Notes: generated by a model not told the origin, from the letters alone. A stretch of 64,000 bases of DNA from Stereum hirsutum FP-91666 SS1 (GCF_000264905.1 NW_006763137.1:932719-996718), one strand, 5' to 3'; shown: positions 23,180 through 36,041, counted from the first letter of the stretch. Program-made: numbers and translations.

Positions 23180-23494
23180 AGTGTAAGGGGAAGGGAGAAG
23201 ATGGAAGTACGGTATTGGTAGAGAAACAATGTTGTAAGTTGTTGAGAAGTATGTATCTTGTCGTCAATTATTCCCCGTTCAACGGAAGATCTTGTTCGAT
23301 GATTTACCATTAAGACCCATCGGATCGAGTGCGAACTCGCTTCTACTACAGTTTAACAAGAGTGTGAGCATTGCGGTCTAGGGCTACAAACACCATCTAC
23401 TGTGTACAAGCATACAATTTTGTTCTTGTCTTCTCGAATTCCCTCCTACACTTACAATCTACACCCAGATCCTCGACGAGACCATCGTTCCATA
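23180..23494. other. Convergent intergenic region
   Basis: 315 bp between ADE1 and ZPR1, which converge. Probably overlapping 3' UTRs; nothing else seen. Confidence 0.4.
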
Positions 23495-25471
23495 TCATGC
23501 CTTCCTCTCTTCTGTCTTCTCCCCTTCCTTCGTCTCTTCTGTCTTCCCCTCCTTCACATCCTCCTTCGCATCCTCTTCATACCCCTCGACCTTCATATCA
23601 TTCAACCCCAACTCCTCATTCTGCTGCCACGTCCTCTCATAAACCACACTCTCCATATTCGGATCCTCATCCGGCGCATATATATTCTGCAAATACGAAT
23701 TCGCAAGCGGATCGTCCAATATCAACGTGAACGGACGTTCCGCGCTCTTCACCTCCTTCAGCGCGCGGAGGAATCCTTCGAAGGTGGTGTGCCCCGCGGC
23801 GTCGCGGACGCTCGAGTCGCCGCCGTCAGGGACGGAGAGGTTGCTGAATTCGCCGGTCTCGAAGACTTTGGTGGAAAGCTCTTCGTAGACTTGGTCGAGG
23901 ATGCCTTCGAGCGTGGTGAATCGGCCGCCGAGCGTGCCGGGTTGGAGGACGAGGTCGATTTCGGGGATTGAGAGGCCGCAGGACTCGCTCTGCGATGACG
24001 TCGAAGGTAACGTAACATATAATGTCAGAGTCAGAGTCAAAATGTGGACGGAGAGGGGAAAGGAAGAAGGAATGGAGACGGACCTTGAGAATGTCTCGAC
24101 TGAGGTCCTCGCGGTCTTCGACTTTGAGTGTGATTTTTTTTCCGAGCTCTGAAATGGCGGCGCCGGATTTGACTTCGTTATCTCTGTACCCGCATCGGTC
24201 ACAATTTGTGGACATGATGAGAATGTCCTATTCATAATGCCCATCGTAGAGTAAGGATCAACACGGTCTATATCAAGCTTTGAAGGTGATGATTTTGGTT
24301 GGGAAAGGGAAACGCACCTTGAAATATGGGATCGACACCTTCTTCATCAACGTATCCAGATCGTGTCCACAACTCGAACAAATCCCCTTAAACACAAAGA
24401 TCTCCTCGTTCTGACCATCCGCACCACCACCAATCCCCTCTTCACCCTCGCCTTCACCCTCAGCACCCTCCGCCACACTCTGCAACTGCTTCCCATCGCC
24501 ATCTTCCGGTGCTTGATCTGCTGCGACCAAGCCGAGAGCGATGTTCTGTTCCTTCGTCCGATGATACGTCCGGAGGTTCCACTTCGGATCCGACATACTC
24601 TGCACGAATTCGATAAACGAGTTCCCACTCGGATCATCGAGCTTGATCGTAAACATGGGCATAGGCGCATCCTTCTGCGCCGCCTTCAATAAGTCCTTCT
24701 TTCCCAGCTCACCACCCTCGACCGATCCCTTAGCCTTGCCCTCCCCATCCCACTCATCCTCATCGTCACCGTTGTCAGCCAAAATGAGCTTCAGCTTGTC
24801 GACTAGTGTTTGAATCTTCGCATACGTTTCCGGTTCTTGGATCCGACGGAGGGGTTGGTCGAGAGAGAGGTCTCGAACGATGTCACGGACAATGCCTTCG
24901 ACGGTCGTTAGTTGGCCTTTGGAAGGTGGAATCGTGAGTTCGTATTCGGGGAGGGTGACGGTGCATGTTGCGGATTTGACGACTTGGCGGTCGAGGTCGG
25001 AGCGGGCGAGGATGCGGGCGGTATAGACTGTTCCTTCGGCTGTGGCACACCACCAAGTTAGGTCTTGAACCTCAAAATTGTGGAGTATTGGAGATGGGGG
25101 ATGGGAGAGGAGAGGAGCGTACGTCGGATGGAGCCTGCGGATTGGATCTCGTTATTCTCGAACCCGCAGTGTTCGCAGCGGAAGGACATGATGATGACTT
25201 CGCGAAAGTAGGGGATGGAGGTGAGCAGCATCCGTGTCTGGCCCTGTGATTACACGGGCACAATGAGTGGTGAGCTATGCAGTGATGCGTGCATGATATT
25301 GACACGAACCTGTTCTCTACAGGACATGCACAGAGATTCAATAACTTGTACGGCACGCTCATCGTCGTCCTCCTTTGCTGGCTCTTCTGCAGAACCCTTC
25401 ACGTGCTCCGGAAGAGCTTCAGTCTGCTCCGCGATGTCGCGGATGGACGGGAAGAGTTTTTGGTCGGCCAT
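23495..25471 (-). CDS. ZPR1: Zinc-finger protein ZPR1
   Basis: ZPR1 binds and helps fold eEF1A and moves between cytoplasm and nucleus. The protein has the family's duplicated layout of a C4 zinc finger followed by a beta-rich domain, twice. Finger 1 is CMSCREQG plus [12 protein letters not shown], split by an intron near 25250-25315. Finger 2 is [12 protein letters not shown] plus [14 protein letters not shown], interrupted near 24240-24315. Each is followed by the characteristic D/S-R-D segment ([14 protein letters not shown] and [14 protein letters not shown]) and a PE(Y/I)(E/D)L strand. An acidic linker lies between the halves and the C-terminus is rich in Glu, Lys and Thr. The start at 25471 gives [16 protein letters not shown]. 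Divergent from NUP53, 313 bp away. Confidence 0.95.
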
Positions 25472-25784
25472 TTTGTGTGAGGAATAGTAGGAAAGAATAT
25501 AAGTGATGGATTATACAGCAGGCAGAAGTCAGAGACGGAGGATGAGTGAGGAGCCAGTCGGTCGGGCCTGTCGAAAGATTGTGGACGATCTTGGCGCACG
25601 TGGCGTCATTGTTTGGCAAGGCCGTTGGAACCAAACAAGACGCTCGGCTGAGTCGGCTCCTTGTTTGGACTGCTTTCGAACTTTTTGTGTCCGTGTCACG
25701 GTCACTCACGCGTCCTCCGTCCCAGTCACATCTAATCGCCGACCCGCAAGCCCGTTCCGACTCGATCTGACGCGCGTGGCCAAA
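25472..25784. promoter_or_regulatory. Divergent promoter region of ZPR1 and NUP53
   Basis: 313 bp between opposite start codons. One ACGCGT occurs near 25708. A frame upstream of and continuous with NUP53 (from 25503) is open but is taken as leader, because it lacks protein-like composition. Confidence 0.45.
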
Positions 25785-27412
25785 ATGTACTCTACAAATT
25801 CCCAGTTCCAGCCCTCGGCTTCCTACCTCAGCCAGAACCACCACCAGGACGCGAACACGAACACACACGGCTACAACCCTTACAGCCCCGCGAGCACAGT
25901 CACAGGCATGCCGCGTCCCTCAGGTCCCTCTCACTCGATGTCCAACTCTCAGATCGGGTTCTCTGTTGCTGGGATGTCGAGCTCGACGAGCGGACATCAT
26001 CATGGAGGCATCTCCTCGTGGAGTGTTGGGCCAGGGCAGGGTTTGGGAAGCTCGATGAACGAGGGGTTCGGACAGTCGAGATCGCATTATCAGCCTGGCT
26101 ATCTTATGGCGCGTGATTTTTCTCTTTTGGACGCGAGAAGCGCGTATGTTGACTTTGCATTGATGTTTGCAGTCCATGTCACAAAATAGTGTGAGTGGCT
26201 ACCGTCCGACCAATCATTTTCGATCCTGACGTGCATTCTGTTGCAGACCAGCCCTCAGGGCGGACGAGTTGACGAGCTGCCGATTGTGCAGACAAAGGCG
26301 AAGATGACCAACACGTTGAAGAGGAACACGACGTCTGAGTTCGGGAAGGATCCCATGTTCGAGAGTTCGAGGTGTGTTGAACTTTTGATACCTTGACTGG
26401 GCGGCTACTCACACGTGCATAGGCGCCACCCAACGCTGGACGAGGACGCACCTCCGATGGTATCCGTGAACGACATTGTAAACGCCACATATCCCGACAA
26501 ACCTTCAACGCTCCCATCACGAAGAGTACGTACGCCCTTTCTACCCTGTCTAGTCGAACCATCTCCTAACCTCTTTCTACTACCCAGTTCGACCCGCACG
26601 CATCTACACACCGTTCAACCTCCCACTCCCACTCCCAGTCTCAAGCCAGAGCTCCCAGCCTCGCCACCGAACCCATCTACGTGATCGTCTTTGGCTACCC
26701 CGCTGATAGATACAGCGTCACCGCCGAATATTTCAAGCATTTTGGGGACTGCACCGACGCGGACCCTAACACGGAAATCATCAACTGTTTCAGGATCGGG
26801 TACAGGAACCCCGCGGACGCGATGCGGGCGGTGCGAAAGAACGGGGAGGTCATCGGTGGGAGCTGGATGGTCGGGGTCAAGTATGCCGTGAGTTTGAATT
26901 CCTCTTCAGTGTTCGACCTGTGTCCGCGTTCATAAACTGAGACATACCATGTTTCGTTTTCGACACTCCAGGATCCCGTAAAAGCAGAATCCCTCCTCGG
27001 CTCCTCCTTCCGCGCCACCTCCGCCCTCGACCTAACCCTCTCCTCATCCCCCTCCAACGCTCTCCTCCCCTCCAACACCGGTGGCGCTGGCGGTGACGGC
27101 GATGACCCCATGTCCATCGACGACCTCCCCCCCTTCCCACCCAACCGCTCCCCATCCCTCCGTCAACCCCAGTCCCCCACGTCACCCGCGCCCAGATTGG
27201 GCACCCCACTCAAACTCGCGCCTGCTGCTTCTGCGTTCAAGAAATCTGCGGCGGGGGGAGCAGCGGGAGGTGCGGCGGGTGGGTTGCCGGGGTCGTTGGC
27301 GCTGATGCCTAGTGCTGTGAGGCCGATTGTGAGTGCGGGTGGTGGAGGCGGAGGGGGGACGCCAGGGAAGGGTGTTTTTGGGCAGGTTTCGGATTTGATA
27401 TTTGGGTGGTAG
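25785..27412 (+). CDS. NUP53: Nucleoporin Nup53/Nup35 (MPPN-type RRM domain)
   Basis: A scaffold nucleoporin that links the pore to the membrane and to Nup170/Nup155. The N-terminal part is Ser/Gly/His/Gln-rich and disordered. A TSPQGGRVDELPIVQTKAK segment leads to the Nup35-type RRM: EPIYVIVFGYPADRYSVT, then FKHFGDC, INCFRIGYRNPADAMRA and GGSWMVGVKYADP. The C-terminal tail is Pro/Gly/Ala-rich and ends GVFGQVSDLIFGW, the conserved amphipathic membrane-binding end of Nup53. The ATG at 25785 was chosen because residues from MYSTNSQFQPSASYL onward are nucleoporin-like. Five exons with short introns; the intron near 26888-26970 splits the RRM from the tail. Confidence 0.93.
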
Positions 27413-28155
27413 GTATGTTGTGGTGTGGTGTGGTGCATGAGGCGGTTGAGAGTAGCCGGGCAGGTGGTCTGCGGTCGTTTTTGTTTTTGTGTTAATTTCT
27501 GGCTGGCTTTGGTTTGGTGTCCAGAGTTTACGCGTCACGTCCGTTATGAAATTCGTGCAATGTCTGGTTGTGGTACAGAGATACATATACAGCACTACTG
27601 TACTCTGATTGGGCTTGCTACTTGCTTTTGGGCCACATCTGGCTCTTTCGAGTTTAGGCTGCTTTCAGTGCATTGCGCCGACGGGCCTCGACGGGCCAGC
27701 TTGTGTGAACTTCAATGCTCCTTCTTCGTGCTCCCCTCCTTGTACCGTACGCTGACCTGAACTGGATGACAACCATGCGGAAAAGGCACAGCTCGACCCG
27801 CCCGAACGCTGGAAACCGTCACTGTACACTCAGCCACGAGCGAATTCGAAGCCAATGAAAAGTCCTTGGACTGCAACCGCCACCGCACCGTGACCGCCCA
27901 CGTCTATATTTAGCTTCCGGTCCTCCATATTTCTCTTTCTCCACTGGCATGTCCATGTTCCCGTACACGTATTGTTCTCACTCTCACTCTGTCACACACT
28001 CTCACTCGAGCTAGGATTCCAGTACTAGTCTTCGCGCGTCGGTGCTTTGCTTTGCTCTGCTCTTCTTCATCGACGTCTCTTGAGGGCTTGCGTTACTCTC
28101 GGTTCTCTTCGTCTTCGTCTAGACTTTAGATTCTGTGGAATTGGTTCGTTGAGCG
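27413..28155. other. Intergenic region upstream of the nucleotide-sugar transporter
   Basis: 743 bp between genes on the same strand. It holds the NUP53 3' end and a pyrimidine-rich leader with a CTATATTTAG stretch at about 27903, which may be the core promoter of the next gene. No gene recognised. Confidence 0.4.
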
Positions 28156-30325
28156 ATGTCGAGGCGACGTGGAAATAATAACGTAGATGTTTCTGTTGGA
28201 GTTCATGGGAACGGGAACGGGAATGGACTATCCAACCACGGCCAGAACTCGAATGGTTCTGCTCAAACGCGAACGAAAGAGACCAGTGGGATCAATGGTG
28301 ATGCGAAATTATCTTCCTCCGGGACGGCATCATCATCAGCAACGACGATGCCTGTGGGACCGGTGGTGGCGAGTATATTTGATTATACGCTTATGGTGTC
28401 GTTGGTGTTCGGAGGATGTTGCACGTACGTTACGTTTTTGGTTCCGCGTTTTCAATGTTAGGGAGAGGCGGACGTGCGGGTGGGTGGAATGATGAGAGAA
28501 TGTGCTGATGTTGTATTTATTGATTTATACAGGAATGTGTGGGCTTATGAACGACTGTTGAAGATGGAGTCTCGCGTCGGTGCGTTCCTAGTCCATATAT
28601 TTCCACTTCAGCACACTCCTTTGCAAACCTCTTCAACTCAGAACTGATCGCCAATAATTCATCTTGCTGCCAGGCTCCTTCCTGACCTTCGCCCAAATGA
28701 CATTCATAACCCTCCAACAACTTCCCTCCTTCTTCACCCTCTCTTCCAAAACGTCACTTCCGGTCCCGAGGCTCAAACCGCGTCAAGTACCGCTGCATCA
28801 ATGGGCCCTCCAAGTGATCGTGTTCGCTGCGGGGTCGTTATTGAATAATTTGGTGTATGCGTATAATGTGCCGTTGACGGTGCAGATCGTGTTCAGGTCG
28901 GCTGGTGAGTGCTCGTTTCTCTGTTTCGCTCTCCCATGTCAGAGCCTCCACTTGTGCATCGATCTCGGCCATCACTTTGATATCCTCCTACGCTCATTGG
29001 ACCATAACTGATGTTTTTGGGAAGGTCTCGGAGTGTCAATGTTGTTCGGACGATTCTTCATGAAGAAACAGTATTCGCTATGGCAAGTCGTACGTCCGTC
29101 TCATCTCATCGTTTATGCATTCGTTTCACCCTCCGAACCCTCCGTCTCCGTCTCCGTCTCCCATTACAAAGAGCTAATCGGCTGATTCAAATCTTCCTTA
29201 CGCAGATTGCGGTATCACTCGTCTCCATCGGCGTCGTCCTCGCCACACTCTCCCGACCTACCTCCTCCAAGTCTAAGTCCTCAAACTCGGACTCAACAAC
29301 GGACGCGGAAGAAAATGTGCCTCAGTACTTCGTAGGCATTGCTATGCTTACCGCTTCGCTCGTCTGCACGGGTATACTGGGTATGTTACAGGAGAGGACG
29401 TATAAGAAATATGGTCCTTGCTGGAGGGAGGGGGTCTTCTATACGGTCCGTGTCCTCCCCTTGTTATCACACACCTCACAAACCTCATAGCACCATTTTT
29501 TCTGGCCTGACGTGTTATATACCTTTACAGCATGCTCTCTCTCTTCCGATGTTTCTCTTCTTTATCCCACAGATCAGACACGGTCTTCATAGTCTGAACA
29601 CCTACGGAAGCCCCAAATCACCAGACTTGCCGCTGGTGCCGTCCCTTGTCGCGGAATGGATACCCGTCCCACTGCCATATATAATTCTCTCCGCGAACCT
29701 GCTGTCGCAACTCGTCTGCGTGTCCGGTGTGAATCTGCTTTCGTCCGTACGTGACTCTTTCTTCATCCCTCTTTCTTTTTTTTCTCTTTTTCTCTGCATC
29801 TTTACTAAAACGAGCCCGTCCGTCTCTTCTCTTGTCTGCTCTCCTCTCCCACGACACGAAAACAAACAGCGCGTCTCGTCCGTAAGCACCCAAGTCGTGC
29901 TCACCACCCGCAAAGCCATCTCTCTCTGCTTCAGCGTCTGGTGGTTCGGGAACGGCTGGAACGCGCAGTTGGGACTGGGCGCGCTCATGGTCTTCGTTGG
30001 TTCGTTCTGGTATACCGTCGTCGCTTCTCCGCCTCCGCCCCCGTCTGCTTCTCCAAGTCCGCCCTCGTCTGCTTCTCCATCTCCGCCTCCGTCTGCTTCT
30101 CCACGTCCGCCCCCTGCTGCTTCTTCAGTGAAGCATATGACGGAGGGGGACGCGGAGACGAAGGAGGGAACTAATGGGCGCTCGACGGCGTTGGAAGACG
30201 GGGACGGGGATGGGGCGAAAGAAAGAGAGAGGAAGGAGGCGAGGAAGACGAGGAGGTCGAGGCCTATGCAGAGGGTGGAGCGTGAGGACCTTCAGAGTAA
30301 TGCGGGGGATAGGAAGGAGAGGTAG
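28156..30325 (+). CDS. YEA4: UAA-family nucleotide-sugar transporter (YEA4/SLC35B4-like)
   Basis: A polytopic Golgi/ER membrane protein expected to import UDP-GlcNAc (or UDP-xylose) in exchange for UMP, feeding chitin and glycan synthesis. After a hydrophilic start (MSRRRGNNNVDVSV), hydrophobic helices are spread over about eight exons: DYTLMVSLVFGGCCTN, GSFLTFAQMTFITLQQL, QVIVFAAGSLLNNLVYAY, IAVSLVSIGVVLATLS and AMLTASLVCTGILGML. The motif ERTYKKYGPCWREGVFYTH is the UAA family hallmark. SVSTQVVLTTRKAISLCFSV precedes the last helices. The C-terminus carries an unusual Pro/Ser repeat and a charged tail. Substrate is inferred from family only. Confidence 0.9.
30030..30117 (+). repeat. Proline/serine-coding minisatellite in the transporter tail
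   Basis: Imperfect repeats of about 24-27 bp encode SPSPPSSA-like octads in the cytosolic tail of the YEA4-like transporter. Unit number could vary between strains. Confidence 0.6.
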
Positions 30326-30862
30326 ATTCGTCATGCGTTTTAGGTGCCCGGATGAGACTTTTGAACTTGTTGGGAGCGGTCGGTTCACTTGGAGATGGAA
30401 TGGAGATGGATATACGGCTTATTTGTTGGAGAGGGGTGCTATAGGCGTGGAAGTGGAAGTAGGTGCTCAGGGTGGTATAGTGTGGTATATCTTATCGGTT
30501 CTCAGGCTGTATACAAGATGCTCTCGGTCCTCGATTTTGCTTTGGGGATGAATGTAGATATTGCGGATCTTGGATGTTGCATAATTGGGTGTGCTTTAGG
30601 CTTTGCATCTTATCTCCTAACACTCGGGGTAGCGGCTTTCCTAGCTCTACTCTAGGCTCGGTGGTAGACAATACAAGCTTGCGGTAATAACGTTCCGATG
30701 CAAAAGACAGCAAGAGTAAGGGACATGGTAATTTTGGATGGGACCAGATAGATAGAAGCAGAACAAAAAGCCCACAGAGATGAACAAGAATGAATGAAGT
30801 ACAGAAAACGATGCGCCTGAAAGGAACGGGGTCGAATAGGGACTACTCGGTGTATTGATGTA
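30326..30862. other. Convergent intergenic region
   Basis: 537 bp between the transporter and MAK16 3' ends. The open frames here have no protein-like features. Confidence 0.4.
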
Positions 30863-32299
30863 CTACCAGGATGTAGCAGCGACCTTCCTCGCCGGCTCCG
30901 TCTCGTTCTCGTACTCGATTTCTATTCGTGCACCCGCTGCAGATGGTGAAGGAAACAAAGAAAGTGAGTAAAATGGAAGATACGAGGATATTCACAAGGG
31001 GAAGAAATGTAGAGAGGGAGGAGACGCACGTTTTGGCTTCCGCCTGTTCTTGGGTTGGGCCTCGAAGCGACTGGCCATTGTCTTCCGCTTGCCTAGTGAA
31101 GGTTTGCCCTTGCCGGTCTTGGCTCTCGGGTCTTCGTTTTCTTCGTCTGAAGACTCGCCCTCGTCGTCTTCGTCGTCGCCCATACCCTCCTGGTGGTGCA
31201 AAATAATCATATAAGCAAAGGATGCCAAGAAGCTGAATGAGCGATATAGAAAACTCACCGCGACTTCTTCCAGATCGCTCAACCCGTCCTCATCCCCGCT
31301 GATATCACTAACAAACTCCCTCTCATCATCCTCGTCCCACTCCATCTCCCTCTCCAGTTCCTCCTCATCCTCCTCCTCACTCTCCTCATCCTCCATCTCA
31401 TCCTCATCCTCATCCATATCCATATCCCCATCCACAGCCTTGCCTTTCCCCTTCTCCCTCTCCAGCACGGCCTGCCACACCGCCTCATTAACGTTCAACG
31501 GCGCATCGCCATACGCCTTACTCTTCAACCTCTCCACCAGCTCCTTCTCGATGCTCCTCTCGAGGTGCGCCGCGGAGAGCGCTTTCCGCTCGCGTACCGT
31601 CTCGCGCCTGTCCAGTTTCTTTTTGATCCCGACCAGTTTCGGGTCTTGGCGAAGCTTGAGGCGCCGCATTTTGATGAGGTATTGCGTGATTTTGGTTATG
31701 CGCTGTTTGCATTTGTGGATCGTGAAGTTGGGCCAGTGGATGAGCTCTTTGTCGACCTGGAGGGATGGCATGGCGTTGAAGCGGAGGTAGAATGACGAGA
31801 GGGAGGGGGAGGGATAAGGTGAGCGAATAGGAGGGGAAAGGAAGGAAGAGATGGACGGACCTGCTCGAGGGCCTTGGAGTAATTATTTGAGAGTTTTATT
31901 TTCTCCCACATGTTTGCGGGCGAATGGGCGCGTTCGATCGTTTTCACATACAAGTACAGTATTCCTGTTGGCCCGACGTACGACATAGTCAATTGAGTAA
32001 CCAGTCAGAATCGACCTAGATACCGTTTTACGAGGTACGAGCGATCGACGCACCTTCCTTCTCTCTTACGGTCGCATATCGCGAGTTGGCTAGCGGACAT
32101 GACTGTCTCGAGCAGAATCCGGTAACGTTGTACTCGTTGCGGCAAAAGTTTTGAGTGGTCGTCCTGTTATTCGATGGGACGGTCAAGAGGAAAGTCAGCC
32201 ATGGGGGCAGAGGTGGAAGAAGAGGTGGAGGACGCACTTGACTTTGTACGAGCAGAAACTCTGCCCGATGGCGGACCAGATCACGTCGTCGCTCTGCAT
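30863..32299 (-). CDS. MAK16: Ribosome biogenesis protein MAK16
   Basis: MAK16 acts with the RPF1/NSA1/RRP1 group in early nucleolar 60S subunit assembly. The start at 32299 gives [20 protein letters not shown]. Later exons read [60 protein letters not shown] and [20 protein letters not shown]. The four conserved cysteines of the N-terminal Mak16/L28e-like domain are present ([20 protein letters not shown]). [16 protein letters not shown] and RKLVG-like basic segments follow. The C-terminal half has long Asp/Glu runs and a basic stretch ([11 protein letters not shown]). The last exon (30863 to about 30941) reads [19 protein letters not shown]. Head-to-head with DBP9. Confidence 0.95.
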
Positions 32300-32562
32300 A
32301 TTGAGCTATTATTATGGTTGGATAAACCACCTGGCGTTGTAACGTGCTACAGATCCACAAACAAAAGAGGTACAGGAAGGAGTTCCCGAGGGAGAGCGAC
32401 AAGGTGTGGAGACGTGAGTTGAAGAAAAGATCGAATTTGCAATTTATTTTGAGGGGTGGCGAGTGTGGCGAAGCATTCCCACGGCTCTTTCTCCAAGTTT
32501 TCTCTGAGCAAGCGTTCGCCACCGACCAAGTCGAAGCTTTCGAGTTCTCAACGCCTCTCACC
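32300..32562. promoter_or_regulatory. Divergent promoter region of MAK16 and DBP9
   Basis: 263 bp separate two opposite start codons. Both products act in 60S ribosome assembly, so shared control through one bidirectional promoter is likely. I saw no PAC (GATGAG) motif here. Confidence 0.55.
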
Positions 32563-35082
32563 ATGGCGTCCTCCTCGTCTTCATCGTCGCCGCAAACGTT
32601 CGCCGCCTTCTCCCACATAATCTCCCCTCTCCTCCTCCGTGCCCTCGCAGACCTTGGCTTCGCCCGTCCCACCCTCGTCCAACAAAAAGCAATCCCCCTC
32701 GCGCTCGAAAACCGTGATGTCCTCGCCCGCGCACGTACAGGAAGTGGAAAGACCGCAGCGTACTGTATACCGCTCGTACAAAAGATCCTGAATGCTAAAG
32801 CTGTAGGTACGTTTCCTCCTGGATCGAACCCCCCGGTCAAGTGAGTTTGACTTGCGTTGTGTTGTATGGTTGTAGAACCTTGGGGCTGGCGATGAGGCTA
32901 GGCAGGCTACGAGGGCTTTGGTGCTTGTACCTACGAAGGAACTTTCGGAACAGGTTTCGACACATTTGAAGGGGTTGATCAAATATTGTGAGGGGGATGT
33001 GATCATCTCGAATGTTGCGAGTGGTACAACTACCCATTTACAGAAGTGCGTACTTTTGTGCTTCTTACCTTGTGGTCGAGCGTTGACTCTTGAATGTCTT
33101 CGTTCAGATCATTACTTGCTGAGAAGCCTGATGTCGTGGTTGGAACACCATCGAAATTGCTGGCCCTTCTTCAGGCCAAGGTACGCACCTGTCATGGCAT
33201 TCTTTTCTTACAGGAGTTTATCCACTAATCAACACAATATAGTCTCTACAACTCGGAGCTCTGGAGTCACTCGTCATTGACGAGGCAGACCTCATATTCT
33301 CCTACGGCCATGATGAAGACGTCCGTCAAATCCTCAGCAACGGCTATCTGCCCAAAGTCTTCCAGAGCTTCCTGATGAGTGCTACCATGACCGAGGACGT
33401 CGAGACGTTGAAGGGATTGGTTCTTCGGAGTCCAGTGAGGTCCTTGTAGATGGTCTGATGGTGTCCTGTCTGACTTGAGCTTCTCTATGACAGGCGATTC
33501 TGAGGTTGGAAGAAGACGAAGATGAGGCGGCGAATTTGAGCCAGTACTCCGTCAAGTAGGGGTTTTTAACGATTTTCATACCAGCTTCCAATGCAGAGCT
33601 GACCGTTTTGCAATAGGTGCTCGGAAGTCGACAAGTTCCTGCTCGTCTATGTTATCCTCAAGCTGAAGCTCATCAAAGGCAAATGTATCATCTTTGTCAA
33701 CGATGTCGACAGGTCTTACCGCCTGAAGCTCTTCCTCGAGCAATTCTCAATCAAGAGCTGTGTTTTGAACTCGGAGTTACCCCTTAACTCAAGGTGCGCT
33801 TTTAATGATTTCGTATGAATCTGTATCAGCCGCTGATGAAGTACGGCAGATACCATGTTGTTCAGGAATTCAACAAGGGTGTGTATGATTACATTATCGC
33901 AACAGATGAGAGCGGCAAGGGAGAGCTGGACGAGGACGATCGAGAAGTCGAGGAAGTAGACGAGGAAGCAGAAGAATGTACGTATATTCCCTCTCCTCCT
34001 CATACCACCTACTCACTACTAGTGCCTTCTAGTCCTCGCCACGCAACGCGATCCAGCCACCCAAGACCAAGAAGGCGATTCCATACCCACCGATCCCTCT
34101 CCAACCTCCAAAAAACGCAAAGCGCCCGCCTCCCCCCCTCCCCCCTCGAAAAAGACGAAACTCTCTTCTTCTTCAGAAACCACCTCTACCTCCCAACCCT
34201 CCAAAAAGTCCAAATCGAAACACCCCAAAAAGCGGAAAGACTCCGAATACGGCGTCACCCGCGGCATCGACTTCATCGACGTCGCCTGCGTTCTCAACTT
34301 CGACCTCCCACCCTCCTCGCGCTCCTACACGCACCGCGTCGGCCGCACAGCCCGTGCCGGCCGTTCTGGCATGTCCCTCTCCTTCATCGTCCCCGAGAGC
34401 GAATTCGGGAAGAATAAGGTCGTGGGCGGGGTGGCGGGGACTGAGCGGGACGAGGTGGTGTGGGAGAGGATAGAGAGGGAGCAGGGGGCGCGGGGGTCGA
34501 AGGTGAGGGAGTATAAGTTCGATATGAAGCAGGTGGAGGCGTTTAGGTATAGGATGGAGGATGCGCTTAGGGCGGTTACGAGGAGTGCGATTAGGGAGGC
34601 GAGGGTGAAGGAGTTGAAGCAGGAGATTTTGAACTCGGATAAGTTGAAGGTGAGGAGTTTGTTTGCGTCCTTTGCGCTCGGCCCATCATCCCTTACAGCT
34701 AGGCGTTTGTATTGATCTCTCTTTTTTCTCACACTTGTAGGCCCATTTCGAGGATAATCCTCTGGATCTCGAGTTCCTCCGCCACGACAAACCGCTCCAC
34801 CCTACCCGCGTCCAATCACACATGAAACACGTCCCGAAGTACCTCCTCCCCCGCGTCGCGGTCGTACCCGCATCCGCGACCGCTGGCGACGTCGCAGCCG
34901 TACCCGCCACAGCGCCGGCACAAGGTGGCGAAGGTGAGGCTGGTTTCGTGCCGTTTACGAAGGGCGGTGCTAGGGGGAGGGGACGGGGAAGGGGAAGGGG
35001 TGGGAGAGGCGGACGAGGTGGTGGTGGTGGTGCGGGGAGAGGAGGGAAGAAGAAGAGCGATCCGTTGAAGAAGTTTCGGTAG
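32563..35082 (+). CDS. DBP9: DEAD-box ATP-dependent RNA helicase DBP9 (DDX56-like)
   Basis: A nucleolar RNA helicase of 60S assembly. Motifs in order: Q motif [16 protein letters not shown], motif [12 protein letters not shown], Ia [11 protein letters not shown], Ib [79 protein letters not shown] and [32 protein letters not shown] and the long [16 protein letters not shown] region after motif VI are characteristic of DBP9. An insert of about 80 residues between motifs IV and V starts with acidic residues and continues with several basic clusters (KKRK, KKTK, PKKRK) that look like nuclear or nucleolar signals. The C-terminus is an RGG-like run followed by [13 protein letters not shown]. About nine exons; the ATG at 32563 is the first in frame. 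Confidence 0.94.
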
Positions 35083-36041
35083 TTGATTGATATGTGCGTG
35101 CTGAATTTCGTGGGACTGGCAGTAGTAGGAGCTCATACTAGTGGATGTGGCCCAGTATGACTGTGATCTTTCAAATTATTTTATGCAGCATTGATGAGCA
35201 TCATCCCTCTGAGCAGTTCACGGGGACGGTCAACGAGAGAAAGGTAGGCTTTTACAACAGTCCTTCTGCGACGGGGAAGTGCGCACTCTGGGGAAACCCT
35301 ATCCGCAGGGACAACACCACTCTTATGGACACGAACTCGAGGACATACGTGCACAGGACGGGATAACGGTGTGGTATGTCGACGAAGCAGGTATTTCATA
35401 CCTGCCTTACTGTGCATGACCCTTGAGGCCAGCAGGCGTGTACCATCGCTCTGCTCCGGCGTATGATCTCGAGCATGGACAGTCTTGGGTTGTGCTCCGT
35501 ACGATGAGTGGTCCCCACTTTAGTGAGTCTGAGAGACGCGGATCAGCGTGGGACGCATAGTTGGCCCCTATAGATTGTCCCATGCTTCCTTCCCTCGACT
35601 ACGACACTTTCTAGGCCTTCTTGGGTTCTCAGGCTCTAGTTTGTCTGCGCCATTTCTCGACATTAATCAGGCAGGCCGGCAACGTAATCGTGAACCAGAG
35701 GCGTGGACACGATACTGCGGATATACTTCCTTCCTTCCTGACGATACTTGTTACAAGAGCACGACGCCTGACGATACCCAGCTTGTGCAAGGGCCAAAGC
35801 GCAAACTTGGCTCCGGTAAGTGTCCTGTGCAATTACTATAACCAGCACAAAAGCGACTGATACGCATCTCCGCAACCATAGGGATCACGAACCAAAGATG
35901 AACAAACAAAGGCAGACTAGAAGATCGATAGCGAAGATATTTACCTGTCTGAACTTGAGCCCCACCACACATCTCACTCCTCAATATTCGGCTCTCCTCA
36001 TCAAACGGCTTTCTTTGGCATCTCTCGATAGTTCTTATTCG
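35083..36041. other. Intergenic region upstream of the NLR
   Basis: About 960 bp with short, interrupted frames. One from 35582 reads MLPSLDYDTF then a stop then AFLGSQALVCLRHF; I cannot assign it. It could be the remnant of an old gene. Confidence 0.35.

Noticed and set aside
35582..35860. Possible decayed gene (MLPSLDYDTF, stop, AFLGSQALV)
   Set aside because: Too short and interrupted to assign; kept only as a note in the intergenic entry.
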